A DNA stretch of 64,000 nucleotides from Thereva unica (Eukaryota; Arthropoda; Insecta; Diptera; Therevidae): NCBI GenBank assembly GCA_949987705.1, contig CATLJY010000064.1, positions 121,886-185,885 on the forward strand, in the 5' to 3' direction. The position numbers and the translations under genes are program-made. The notes beneath the pieces were generated by a model, which searched no databases, had not been told where the DNA came from, and saw nothing but the letters and a program-made list of their open reading frames with translations. Below, in pieces: positions 44,462 through 54,771 of this stretch; the first letter of the stretch is position 1, and each line of letters starts with the position of its first letter.

Positions 44462-44734
44462 ATTTTATACAAATTATCTAAACAATATGACTTTAAACGT
44501 TTTTCTAATGCTATAATATAATATTTTATCCTCCAACACTTTTAAATAAAAAGTTATGAAAGGAGAAATACTTTTGCATTACAATTCCTGTACCAGAGTC
44601 ATGTTGCAACCAAAGGAGAAAACAATTATATTCTCATAAATCGTTTCTCCCATGCTCCCTCGTTCCATTTGTTCCAAAAAAAAAATAAATATCCTTTGAA
44701 TCATTTGACCATTACGCAGAGCGTGCATTCTTAT

Positions 44735-44909
44735 CTCAAGAAAAAGCTCTATAGTCTTATAGAGTGTTTGCCACTTGTAAATTGCTTCGCAAGACAACGG
44801 CCAAAAACCTGGAAATCTCTTGTCGTTTTCTATCCATCAAATATATTTTCAATTTACAAGTGGCAAACACTCTATAAGACTATAGAGCTTTTTCTTGAAA
44901 TAAGAGTCC
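44735..44909. repeat. Perfect-stem hairpin, arms of about 50 bp
   Basis: The arms at about 44740-44790 (AAGAAAAAGCTCTATAG...) and 44852-44903 (...CTATAGAGCTTTTTCTT) are inverted copies separated by about 62 bp. The segment CATATCTGCCGTGCAAAGGG (44348-44367) is also inverted at 45138-45158, so the hairpin sits inside a larger inverted pair. Confidence 0.8.
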
Positions 44910-45129
44910 ACAATTTGTGCAATGGTCAAAAGATTTAAGAGATCATGGCTGCTTTGTGCATTTTTTTCGGTTTGAAAATAATTCAAACCGACGCATATAA
45001 AGTAAATGTCCAAAAAGAAAACTTTTTATTAAAAAGTGCTATTAGTCTGAAATTTTTTTTAGGGATAAATATGAATATTTTAAATCAAAAAATCCATACA
45101 AAGCCATTTTGACCTATAATGCATATACT

Positions 45130-47394
45130 ATGTCTTTTCCCCTTTGCACGGCAGATATGCCTTCTCAAGATATTAGTGCTTTTGGTGTGTCTAGTGAATT
45201 AAGTGGTGTGAATCTGCCAAATAAAGTGGATATCTTAAGATATTATTTCTTGCTGGGCGATCGTGCTAAAGTTCAAAGTAAAATGTTCTCGTATAAGACT
45301 TTAACTCCTTATGTAGTAGATAAATTGCTTGAAATTTGGGGTAAACTGAATATTAGAACTATTGCCAAAACCAGTATTGGTAGAAAATTGAATACTTTGC
45401 TTGACAGATATCAAACCGCGGATAAGAACAGAACGAAAGGCAGATCATTTAGAGCATTCGTACAATCCACAAACGAATTATTTTATATCGGAAAATGTGA
45501 ATGTGACTTAAAAACAAATTTATGTTCATGTGGCTTGATTCCAGAACACTTAAAAGGGTTTATGCTAGATCAACATAATGACAGAAAATGTATGATACCA
45601 GAATATACGACAGAAAATGTAGAGGAGGTACCTATATCTACAATAATACCATCAACTATAGAGAGCAGCGATCAACCATACATACCTGATCGAACAAATA
45701 TCCATGTTGATGATGAAGATAGTGCAGAAGATCTTTCTCCAACGAAACGAGGACCTTATACTCCTAGATACGATGCTTCGAAGTTTGCTATGATTTGTGA
45801 CAGATTTGGTGTGCCTGACAGAATAGCTTCAGCTATGGCAACATGTCTTATGGAAGACATTAACGTAAGAGATGACCGTGGTCATTTTGTAATTATGGAT
45901 AAAGCAAAAGTTCGTAGAGAAAAAATGAAATGTAGACAAGAAGTGCTTCGTAACCGGTATGACGCTTCCAGTTTAATAGCATTTTCGTTTGATGGCAGAA
46001 AAAATGATTCTTTAACGAGAGAGAAAATAGATCAAAAATTTCATCAAACGATGGTAAAAGAGCCTCATCTAGTTGTTTTGAAGGAGCCTAATTCCCAATT
46101 AATAGGCTACGTAAAATTGGAAAATGAAGATGCGGAAACTAAGGTCAAAAAATTGAACGAATTTTTCATCAACAAAGGATTGTCCTTTGATTCATTAATT
46201 GGCATATGCTGTGATGGTGAACCAGCAAATACTGGCATAAAAAATGGAATATTGCGACGATTCGAACTACAGTTACACAGACCACTGCATTGGTTTGTGT
46301 GCCTTATCCACTTTAACGAGCTTCCGCTGCGGCATTTGTTTGACACGTTAGAAAGATCATCCACCACTGGACCACGAACGACAACCGGAACGTTAAACAA
46401 ACAAATTGAAACTTGTGAAAAATTTCCGGTACGTAATTGTTATAACTTTTTTCATACCATTTTTACTTCTATTACTTATTTATAATGTGTTTAAAATAAT
46501 AAAATCGTATTTTAATTCATCTAATCTTTACAGGTTGTAGCTGATTTTGAAAAAATCCAACTAGAGAATATGCCTCCAGCAATGGAAGAAGAAGGTGAAT
46601 TATCTACGGATTTAAAGTACTTGTACAAGTTGGCCAATGCGATTTCTAATGGTTTTATTCCGGAGGATTTGGCTAACATTAAACCAGGGCCAATTGCTCA
46701 TTCTCGCTGGCTCACCAAGGCCAATAGGGTATTACGGTTATATGTGACAACGAATAAGCCATCTAAGAATTTGAAAACTCTAGTAGCCTGCATAATGAAA
46801 GTTTATACGCCAATGTATTTCAATATTAAGTATTATAACTCTGTCGTGTATGGTGGCGCATTATTTTCGAAATTCATACGTTGGGCACAGTTTTTAGAGC
46901 CAAATTTACGCGACGTGATAAATAATGTAATTAAGGACAATTCATATTATGCACATTCGGAAAATGTTTTGTTATCAATGTTGTTTGATGACAGAAAAGA
47001 CAAACGCGACAGTGCTATAAACATAATTTTACACTATCGAAATAAACTGGACGATCCGATGCGAGTTAGAGTTTATAGAAAACCTATTATTAACTTCAAT
47101 TGCACAGATTATACGAATATGATTGACTTAAATGACGACAGTATTATTTTTGAGCCACCGTTTACAAAAACGATTCCGCATGATTATTTTGAGCAATACT
47201 TAGAATACGACGAGCCACCGCTGCCTGACCCAGGAATTCCGTTACACATCCAAGGTACGGAAAGACACATAAAATTGCTGCCTAATGTTTCTAAACGTGC
47301 TTTAGACAAGAATCGAGAAGGAATAATGGCAGTGACATTAGAAAGCCGTAAGAAATTATCTCGACTTGAAAGCAAGCAAGACTTTCAAAAATAA
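45130..47394 (+). CDS. Putative transposase, two exons (intron 46429-46533)
   Basis: Exon 1 is open from 45109, with the first ATG at 45130, to 46428. A 105-bp intron with GT (GGTACGT) and AG (TTTACAG) borders joins in frame to exon 2 (46534-47394), giving about 719 residues from that ATG. Visible features (residues counted from 45109): a Cys/His cluster (KCECDLKTNLCSC...HNDRKC, about 127-160); FSFDGRK with Asp at 295; GICCDGEPANTG with Asp at 369; RPLHWFVCLIHFNELPLRHL; exon 2 HSRWLTKANRVLRLY and NSYYAHSENVLLSML. Two spaced Asp motifs and a late RW motif recall hAT-like RNase H-fold transposases, but no known signature is complete. The frame is intact. AATAAA follows near 47473. Confidence 0.7.
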
Positions 47395-47718
47395 CTCCTC
47401 GATTCTTATCTATTACTGCAAAAAAATGTTTTCCTTTTTGAATTTAAATTTACTTTATACTGTATTCTATAAATAAAAATAAATTTATAATAAAAATGTA
47501 AATGTGCGTTTGTTCTTAATCTAAAATCTCCGATCACTTTGAAATTTTGATACAACGTTGCATTCGAATATGCCTATGTTTTTATATACTATGAATGTGT
47601 TTCTGGAAGAGGTGTAGCGTGGCAACACCAAAACGACTATAGCGCACGTGTTTTAATATACTTGACCCATGCATTTATTTTAGGCCATTAATAATTTGGT
47701 TGTGCAAAACAAAACAAT
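47395..47718 (+). other. 3' UTR and interior end of the transposon
   Basis: AT-rich with AATAAA-type poly(A) signals (about 47470-47485), then unassigned sequence up to the right TIR. No gene. Confidence 0.5.
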
Positions 47719-48052
47719 TCTTGAAAAATAGTGATAAAACCTACGAAATATAGATAAAATGTACGAAAGCGCCCTTTAGCGGGACCAGTAAATATAAGTA
47801 AACATTAGCAATAGATTGCTCGCCCACAGAAACTCCTAAATACGTGTGCTTGGAGAAATAACTTGTATTTTTATCTTCTTAAATAAATTAATCATAAATA
47901 TTGACAAAAAATATCTATTTTTAAAAATCCGGAGGCTCAAAATCGATGTTCGAACTATAGTTTCTTGGGCAAAGTTGCTCAAAATTACATATAGAATATC
48001 ACTAGGGGGTGTAAAGGTCGATTTTTTTTCATCCATACAAATTGACCCGCCG
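47719..48052. repeat. Right terminal inverted repeat of 4.85-kb transposon
   Basis: Inverted counterpart of the left end, terminating ...TTGACCCGCCG and then TA. A 33-bp AT-rich segment (GATTTTTTTTCATCC... region) has no equal on the left. Confidence 0.8.

Positions 48053-48128
<76 letters not shown>
48053..48128. repeat. (TA)n tract
   Basis: TA microsatellite of about 75 bp between the transposon and the exact 5' end of R1 copy D. Confidence 0.95.
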
Positions 48129-48130
<2 letters not shown>

Positions 48131-48189
48131 TCACCTTGTATCTACACCTTGTCGCGGTGGTGAGGCTTGTGCTAACTAAGATAGATACA
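48129..48189 (+). ncRNA. Candidate HDV-like self-cleaving ribozyme, copy D
   Basis: Strand order fits the HDV-like double pseudoknot. P1: 48129-48135 CCTCACC with 48159-48165 GGTGAGG. P2: 48137-48144 TGTATCTA with 48182-48189 TAGATACA. P3: ACC (48146-48148) with GGT (48156-48158). L3: TTGTCGC (48149-48155). J4/2 candidate: CTAAG (48176-48180), where the C would be catalytic. P4 is weak (GGC/GCT). Predicted cleavage is at the element's first base. Against it: position 1 is C rather than the usual G. No folding program was run. Confidence 0.55.
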
Positions 48190-48314
48190 CGAAATCCCAA
48201 GGTGGAAACTATCGTGCTGAGGGGATGTATGGTACTGCGTCAGTACTGCGACTCCGAATACCAGGCGACCTTCGGTTTTAATGTAGCCTTCCCGTGGTAA
48301 TGCGGAGCTCTGCC

Positions 48315-48359
48315 ATGGGTGACTGTCCTTTCTCGCGCAACTCGTGGGATCTAAAATAG
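48315..48359 (+). CDS. 14-codon uORF overlapping ORF1 start, copy D
   Basis: ATG GGT GAC TGT ... TAG, in a different phase from ORF1 and overlapping its first codons. The same uORF with two residue changes is present in copy E at 54907-54951. ORF1 itself has no in-frame ATG here. Confidence 0.5.
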   Translation: MGDCPFSRNSWDLK

Positions 48360-49930
48360 AGAACTCAAAAACAAATGAGGGTGGAGCCCCTCCCAAAGCT
48401 CCAACAAACACAGCTAGGGCTTTTATAACCCAACAAAGGGCGACTCCGGAAGATGGAAATCCCATCCTAAGGAGCAGAAAGACGGTGAGAACACCACCAC
48501 CAAAGAGTGCCAACGACCCGGAACACCCTGGTCCTGAGCAACACAGTGCGACTCCCCAAGAAGGAAACTCAAAGAATTCCATCCCAAGGAGCAACAAGAC
48601 GGCGAGGACACCGCCGACAAAGAGCACCAACGGCCTAGAGCACCTTGGGTCAGCAAAATATGGTGAACCGAGGGTGAGCACTCCGGCGACCACTGCGGAG
48701 GAGGCTCAATCATCCCCTTTCGAGAAATTGGGGGTTATGATAAGACACCTAATGGAGTATGTCGACGCTAAGAAAAACGTCGAGCACGCCATCAAAGAGA
48801 AAATTAGGTTGGTCAGGTCTACCTACCTAAGAGCAAAAGAGGAAATAGCAAAGAGGCAAAGAGCAAAAGAGCTGGTGGATACGTCGGCTCAAACAGAAGA
48901 TTTGCCGAGGAAGCAAGAGAGCCGTTCAACGGGGAGGCTGGAGAGAAACGGCCCCAAGAAAAGAGCAAAGAGCCGCGGCCGCGCAAGCGCCGTAGAGAGC
49001 TCAACGAGGAGGTGTAGCTGCAGCAGCACACCCCAAGAGAAAAAAGGGAAAGACTCCCGACGCAGTGGCCGAGCCAGCCCCGCTACAGGCAGCACGCCCG
49101 GTTGAATGCGAGAGTGGGAACCGGGAAAGCTCTGCCTGGAAGAAGGTGGAAAGAAAAAAGAGGAAAAAAAAGAAAAGAAGACTGAAAGAGGCCAACAAGC
49201 TGAGGCAAAGGACCCGGTCGGATGCGATTATCATCACGACCAAAGGGGAAGCAACGTAGGCGGAGATCCTTCGCAAGGTGAGGACAGATGCCTCCCTGGC
49301 GGAACTGGGGAACAGCGTAAATAGAGTTAGGAGAACGCAAAAGGGCGATCTCCTGCTAGAGCTAAAGAGGGGAGATGCTAAGACCGGGGACTTAGAACAG
49401 AAGGTTAAAGCATCGATTAACGGGGTGGCCGAAGTGAGAGCCAGTACAAATACGGTAGTGATCGAGTGTAGAGACTTAGACGAGATCACAACCAAGGAAG
49501 AGGTGTGCGAAGCACTGAGGACCCAGCTAGGTCTGACGGTCGAGGAAAAGGATGTCCTCAGGCTAAGAGGGTCGTGGGGGGGGGCACTCAGACGGCGTTT
49601 ATAAGCCTGCCGGTTGAAGCTGCGAAGAAGGCTATCGCAGCAGGTAAAGTTCGAGTCGGCTGGGTGGTATGCCGAATGCGGGAGCGGGTATCGCTTAAAC
49701 CGTGCTTCAAATGCATGAAGTTCGGCCACATAGCGAAAAACTGCAGCAGTAGCCAGGATAGAGGAAGGCTGTGCCGAGGCTGCGGAAAAGAGGGTCACAA
49801 AGTAAAGGAGTGTGACCAAGCTGCCAAATGCCTAATTTGTAGGGAGGTAGAGGGCAGGGATAGTGGGCACGTGACCGGAGGTAGTAGATGTCCGGCGTAC
49901 AAGGAGGCACTAAAAAGCAAGCGAAGATAA
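48344..49930 (+). pseudogene. R1-clade ORF1 (Gag-like), copy D, broken
   Basis: It is homologous to copy E ORF1. Defects: one-base loss near 48929 (after RSTG) that shifts frame, a TAG at about 49015, one-base loss in a C run near 49032, TAG at 49257 (Tyr in copy E), and a G run of 9 instead of 7 near 49571. The C-terminal knuckles CFKCMKFGHIAKNC, CRGCGKEGHKVKEC and CLIC...H...C remain readable up to 49930. Confidence 0.9.
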
Positions 49931-52911
49931 GGTTCATACAGATTAACTTGAACCACTGTCAAGCGGCACAAGATCTGCTGGCACAGACAGTTTTCGAGGA
50001 GAAAATCGACGTCGCAATCGTCTGCGAGCAGTATAGAAACCTGCACAGCGGCGTCTGGATAAACGATAGCAGCGGCACGTCAGCGATATGGACGTGTGGG
50101 AGCCGAGCCATGGAAGATACCATGAGAAGCCCAGAGAATGGCTTCACGCGGGCAAAAGTAGGCGGAATACACGTCTACAGCTGCTATGCGGCGCCAAGCC
50201 TGACACTAGACGATTACGAGTCGATGTTGGAAAGGTTAGCCGCCGACGCGAGCCGCCATCACCCGGTAATACTAGCGGGTGATTTCAATGCTTGGGCTGT
50301 CGAATGGGGCAGTCGACAAACGAATGCAAGAGGGCGCATACTTCTAGAAGTATTCTCGCGACTTAACGTAGTGTTAGTCAACTCTGGAGGCGAAAACACC
50401 TTCCGAAGGGGTGGGAGAACATCGGTAATCGACATCACTTATGTGAGCGATTCAGTGGTCAAAGACCTACAGTGGCGGGTGAGCGATCTGTACACGCACA
50501 GTGACCGCCAAGCCATCATCTTCGAGGTTGGTCAGCGTATAGAAAGAAAAGAGGAATCCTAGGTACGGAACGGCTAGAGGATGGGCCGTTAAGAAACTCG
50601 ACGCAGAGGTATTCGAGGAAGTATTCCTGCATGATGCGAGGTCGGCAGGAGGTGCCAGGGAAGGGGCAGAGAAAATAGAAGAATCAGTGAAATGGGCATG
50701 TGACGCATCCATGCCACGGCGCGCCGGCAATCGTAGACTCTCACCAAACTTCTGGTGGAACGCAGAGATCGATGAATGCCGAAGGATCTGTCTGAAAGCG
50801 AGAAGGAGAACTCAGAGAAGCCGGAACCGTCCGGATTTCGATGAACTCCTTCAGAGGTATAAGGAAGCGAGAAAAATGCTGAACAAGGCTATCGCTAGAA
50901 GTAAATCCGAGCACTTCAAAAGGTTGTGCAGAGAAGCAGACTCGGACCCCTGGGGTGGAGCCTATAAAATGGTTATGTCAGCGGTCAAGGGCAAACGCTC
51001 TCCGCCGATCACCTGCCCCGCGCTGCTCCAGAGTATTGTGTATGTCCTGTTTCCACAGAACGTACGCACGGTCGATCTACCCACCCTCCAGGTGAACCCA
51101 GAGGAGATACCTGCGGTGACCGCAGATGAGATTCTGGAGGCTGCAAAAAAGGTAGCCATCAATAAGGCCCCTGGCATGGATGGCATACCAAATAAAGCGG
51201 CGAAGCTAGCAGCTTCAATAGCGCCAGACAGGTTCGCTGAAGTCTTCACAGCGTGCCTGAGAGAGGGGATCTTCCCGGAGCGATGGAAACAGCAGAAACT
51301 CGTGCTCCTACCGAAGCCGAACAAACCTCTAGGGGACCCATCGTCCTACAGACCGATATGCCTCCTTAGTTGTATAGGCAAACTTTTCGGGTGATCTGTA
51401 ACAGGATTCTCCCTAGCGTCGAAAGGGTAGGTGGCCTGTCGGACAAGCAATTCGGCTTTAGAAAGGCAAGGTCGGCGACTGATGCAGTCAATATGGTGGT
51501 GGGCAGAGCAAGAGCCGCCATAGAGAAAAATCACTGCTGCGCATTGATAACCCTCGATGTAAAAAATGCTTTCAACTCTGCGAGGTGGAGCAAAATAGTT
51601 GAGGCGTTGATCAAGCTAGGCACACCAAAGTACCTAGTGCGTGTAGTGGCCGACTACCTCCAGGGTAGGTCGCTTCATTGTGATTCGGATGATGGTCCTA
51701 AAGTGTTCGGGACAACATGCGGTGTCCCGCAAGGTTCCGTCCTGGGCCCTCTCCTATGGATCGCAATGTACAATGATGTGTTGGGGCTTCGTCTTCCAAA
51801 GGAAGCAGTGGCGATCGGGTTTGCAGATGATATCGGGGTAGTTGTCGAAGGAAAACACCCAGATGACATCGAACTGTGCGCAAACGAAGCGATCTGGGAA
51901 ATAAAAGCGTGGTTAGAACGCGCGGGGTTGAAGCTTGCTGAGCACAAAACGGAAGTAGTGCTGATCAGCAAGCGACGAAAGCTAGTATCCGTAAGGATAA
52001 AAGTAGGGGAACAGATCATCCACTCACAGCCCGCACTAAGGTACCTGGGGGTGATGATCGATCGGAGGCTAAATTTCAAGGCGCACTTGGAGGGCACGGC
52101 AGACAAAGCGTCTGCGATTTGTGCAGCACTCGCAAGAATGCTGCCCAATGTTGGGGGCCCTAGACCGAGTCGCCGCCTCCTCTTGGGGAGGGTGGTAAGC
52201 TCAGTCCTGTTATACGCAGCGCCAGTGTGGGCAGCAGCGTTAAACAGGACTGCAAATAGCAGAAAATGGAGGGGTGCTTATAGGCTAAGTGCACTTCGCG
52301 CTTGCTGCGCGTACAGGACCACGTCCGACGATGCGGCGTGCGTGATAGCTGGGATGATTCCCATAGATATTCTGACGAGGGAGGGCATGCGTCTCTATGA
52401 CCCAGAATATGGTGGAGGGGAGCCAAGAAGGGTGCGGCGGCAGATGGCGCGCTGCGAGTCTTTAAGGGAATGGCAGGCGAAGTGGGACGAGTCTGTTAAG
52501 GGTCGCTGGACCCACAGACTTATCCCTAACGTGGAAATATGGGCTACGAGGGAGCGTGGGGAAGTAAGTTACGACCTCACGCAGTTCCTGAGCGGACACG
52601 GGAGGTATAGGAAATACCTCCACCGCTTCGGGCACGATGATTCACCGTTGTGTCCAGTATGCCCAGCGACGGAGGAAGACGCAGAACACGTCTTCTTTAC
52701 CTGCTCGAGATTCGCCGAGGAAAGGGCGAAACTAGAAGAAAGGGTCGAGGAGCCACTAACGCCCGAAAACATCCTAGACCAGATGATGAGGTCTGAGGAA
52801 ATGTGGAGGGACGTGGAAGCAACCCTCAAGACCATTCACAGAAAGCTAAGGCAAGAAGAAGCCGTAAGAAATAGAGAAAGGCACAGAAATGCCGCGAGCA
52901 GAAGCAGCTGA
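49888..52911 (+). pseudogene. R1-clade ORF2 (endonuclease-RT), copy D, two frameshifts
   Basis: The endonuclease is open from ATG 49888 (IQINLNHCQAAQ, GDFNAW, SDRQ in place of SDHQ) to about 50545. A 4-bp gain (AAAG) shifts the frame there, and a 4-bp loss (AGCG) at about 51389 restores it. The RT core (LDVKNAFNSARW, CGVPQGSVLGPL, FADD) and zinc finger CPVCPATEEDAEHVFFTC are then open to 52911. The roughly 845-bp middle is out of phase, so no full protein is made. The His-to-Arg change in SDH would also harm the endonuclease. Confidence 0.95.
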
Positions 52912-53147
52912 ATGAAGCTGAACGACCCCCGCGATGTAATGCTTATTAGCCAGTCCCGCGGGGGTGGATCACGTCGGAGGGGCTTTTTTAGTTCTCATGT
53001 TCATAGACCCATATATGCGTATGTGCACTTATGTGTCCATATGTGTGTATGTGTGGATTTACGTGAAACATAACCGTCATGCGGGATCGGCCAGTAAGGG
53101 GCACATGAGTCATGCCGGTAGCGAATGCTTTTTTACCCCCAGGAAAA

Positions 53148-53150
<3 letters not shown>
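52912..53150 (+). other. R1-clade 3' UTR, copy D
   Basis: About 240 bp with the strong hairpin CCCCCGCG...CGCGGGGG early on, then GGATCACGTCGGAGGGGC, an alternating ATATGTGTGTATGTG-type segment and a terminal CCCCCAGGAAAAAAA. It ends at (TA)n. Confidence 0.85.

Positions 53151-53179
<29 letters not shown>
53151..53179. repeat. (TA)n tract
   Basis: Short TA tract between R1 copy D and the Tc1-like element. 53178-53179 is the element's left TA. Confidence 0.95.
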
Positions 53180-54110
53180 CTCAGTCACGAAAGTCTTCGT
53201 ACACCCCCTAAAATCTCAAGATCTCCAAAATAATGTTAAGCTATTTCTTAAAAAATGTGTTATATAGCTTAAATTCCATAATTAAAGAGATTTATAAAAC
53301 AAAAACAATAAATTTTCATTACTTAAAAAAGAAAACTAACAAAACAGATTTCTTCATATCACAAAAGTCTTCGTACATAATGGCAGTTCCAAAGAAAAAA
53401 AAACCGTCAGCTCCTTGAAGCATGCAACCACAGATATTTTTCTTATAGTTGTGATTTTTTATGAGTCATACAAGCGTTAAAAAAGTGTAGTGCAATAATT
53501 TGAGTATTTATTATGGCTAGTAGAAAAGAGACCAGTATTGACATTAAAAATTTAATAATTAAGCTGCATAAAGAAGGGAAAACTTGCCGAAGTGGCGAAT
53601 TTGTTGGGAAAACACATTCAACAATTCACTACATAATTAAGAAATATAAGGCAACTAATTCCGTGGAAAACAATCCACGTAGTGGGCGCTCATCGAAGCT
53701 AACAGTTCGTGAAAAAAGATCTCTGTTAAGGCAAGTCCAAGAAAACCCAACTTTAAGTGCCCCAAAATTAGCCGCACAGCTAGCTAAAGACGTCGGTAAA
53801 GAAGTTTCTCCAAAATGTGTACGCCGAGTGTTAAGAAAAGTTGGATATCGAGGACGAACGATGAGGAAGAAACCTTGCATCAGCGAAGCCAATAGAATAA
53901 AGAGAATGAACTTCGCTAAGAGGCATTTACTGGAGCTAAAATCTCTTCCAGAATATTGGAATAGGGTGCTTTTCAGTGACGAAAGCAAATACAACGTCTT
54001 CTTGGTAACGATGGAAGAGGGAAAGTGTGGAGAAAACCCAATACTTCTCTTCATCCAAAGCATACCATATCTTGAGATTTTAGAGGGTGTACGAAGACTT
54101 TCGTGACTGA

Positions 54111-54111
<1 letters not shown>
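53180..54111 (+). mobile_element. Tc1-like DNA transposon, internally deleted, 932 bp
   Basis: Inverted ends of about 44 bp start CTCAGTCACGAAAGTCTTCG on both sides and differ at one position. TA flanks each end. The transposase gene is interrupted and its 3' part is gone, so the right TIR follows directly after the coding fragment. It is non-autonomous. Confidence 0.95.
53513..54106 (+). pseudogene. Tc1-like transposase, N-terminal part only
   Basis: 197 residues from ATG. The N-terminal HTH region (KNLIIKLHKEGKT...GKTHSTIHYIIKKYK) lacks a few residues around RSGEFVG. Then comes NNPRSGRSSKLTVREKRSLLRQV, a second HTH (KCVRRVLRKVGYRGR) and the first catalytic Asp in VLFSDESKYNVF. A 2-bp gain after NVF shifts the frame (the other frame reads GRGKVWRKPNTS). 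The remaining DDE domain, with the second Asp and third acidic residue, is deleted. The last codons are TIR sequence. Confidence 0.95.

Positions 54112-54163
<52 letters not shown>
54112..54163. repeat. (TA)n tract
   Basis: TA microsatellite between the Tc1-like element and the 258-bp MITE. Confidence 0.95.
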
Positions 54164-54166
<3 letters not shown>

Positions 54167-54421
54167 TCGGCTAAACAGTGATACCACGTATCTACATTTT
54201 TGGCGATATTGAGTTATCTATATGAAAATTCTCGTCGTGAGGAGCTCTATCTAATTTGATATATTCTATCAATGTCATATTATTTACCAATGTCATATTA
54301 ACATATCAAAATAACTGAAAATTGTTTATTTCAATTATAAAATTAATTTTTTAAATGGTTTTTCTTCTCTCCTGGAAAATTGATTTTTTTCAGATACGGG
54401 GTATCACTGTTTAGCCGACGA
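54164..54421. mobile_element. 258-bp MITE with 29-bp TIR in (TA)n
   Basis: The ends begin TCGTCGGCTAAACAGTGATA and are inverted over about 29 bp with one mismatch. TA lies on both sides. It is AT-rich with no coding region. TA duplication and size suit a Tc1/mariner-related MITE, but the (TA)n context makes that weak evidence. Confidence 0.85.
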
Positions 54422-54423
54422 TA

Positions 54424-54613
54424 TATATATTTTCCTGGGGGTAAAAAAGCATTCGCTACCGGCATGACTCAAGTGCCCCTTACTGGGCGATCCCGCATGA
54501 CGGTTATGTTTCACGTAAATCCACACATACACACATATGGACACATAAGTGCACACACGCATATATGGGTCTATGAACATGAGAACTAAAAAAGCCCCTC
54601 CGACGTGATCCAC

Positions 54614-54615
<2 letters not shown>
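54424..54615 (-). mobile_element. R1-clade 3' UTR fragment, inverted
   Basis: The minus-strand copy starts GGGTGGATCACGTCGG at 54615 and ends CCCCCAGGAAAA next to (TA)n. It is 5'-truncated inside the 3' strand of the 3' UTR hairpin, at the same base as the fragment at 59814. TA repeats lie on both sides. Confidence 0.9.
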
Positions 54616-54698
<83 letters not shown>

Positions 54699-54703
54699 TA
54701 TAT
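54616..54703. repeat. (TA)n tract
   Basis: TA microsatellite of about 88 bp with one AAA interruption. It ends exactly where copy E begins. Confidence 0.95.
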
Positions 54704-54771
54704 CCTCACCTTGTATCTACACCTTGTCTCGGTGGTGAGGCTTAGGCTTGTGGCTGACTAAGATAGATACA
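54704..54771 (+). ncRNA. Candidate HDV-like self-cleaving ribozyme, copy E
   Basis: P1 54704-54710 CCTCACC with 54734-54740 GGTGAGG. P2 TGTATCTA (54712-54719) with TAGATACA (54764-54771). P3 ACC (54721-54723) with GGT (54731-54733). L3 TTGTCTC. J4/2 CTAAG (54758-54762). The P4 region is 7 nt longer than in copy D, while all pairing strands are unchanged, as expected if P4 is free to vary. The L3 G of copy D is T here, which may weaken the fold. Confidence 0.5.

Larger units (their letters stand above)
43200..48052 (+). mobile_element. 4.85-kb DNA transposon, superfamily unassigned
   Basis: Imperfect inverted ends of about 330 bp (43200-43527 and 47719-48052) begin GGGCGGGTCAA on the left and CGGCGGGTCAA on the right. 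Shared blocks include CGACCTTT-ACACCCCCTAG, TTTTGAGCAACTTTGCCCAA and GAGCCTCCGGATTTTTAAAAATA. TA flanks both sides, with (TA)n beyond. The interior encodes a spliced protein of about 720 residues with acidic motifs expected of an RNase H-like transposase. I cannot place it in a named superfamily. Confidence 0.85.
48129..53150 (+). mobile_element. R1-clade retrotransposon copy D, full length
   Basis: About 5.0 kb with a 5' end CCTCACCTTG directly after (TA)n, a 5' UTR of about 215 bp, ORF1, overlapping ORF2, 3' UTR and an A run directly before (TA)n. The 5' end matches copy E base for base, so both are full length. Both ORFs carry inactivating changes. Both flanks are TA repeats, and there is no other target duplication. 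Confidence 0.95.

Noticed and set aside
44272..44472. A 66-residue minus-strand frame in the large transposon
   Set aside because: It lies opposite the small plus-strand frame starting MDPVPSTSQ, which better fits the element's coding strand.
49001..49819. A 272-residue antisense frame (and similar ones at 15015-15578 and 55481-56089)
   Set aside because: It is the reverse strand of R1 ORF1, kept open by the Lys/Arg/Glu-rich codons on the sense strand. It recurs wherever ORF1 occurs and has no domain.
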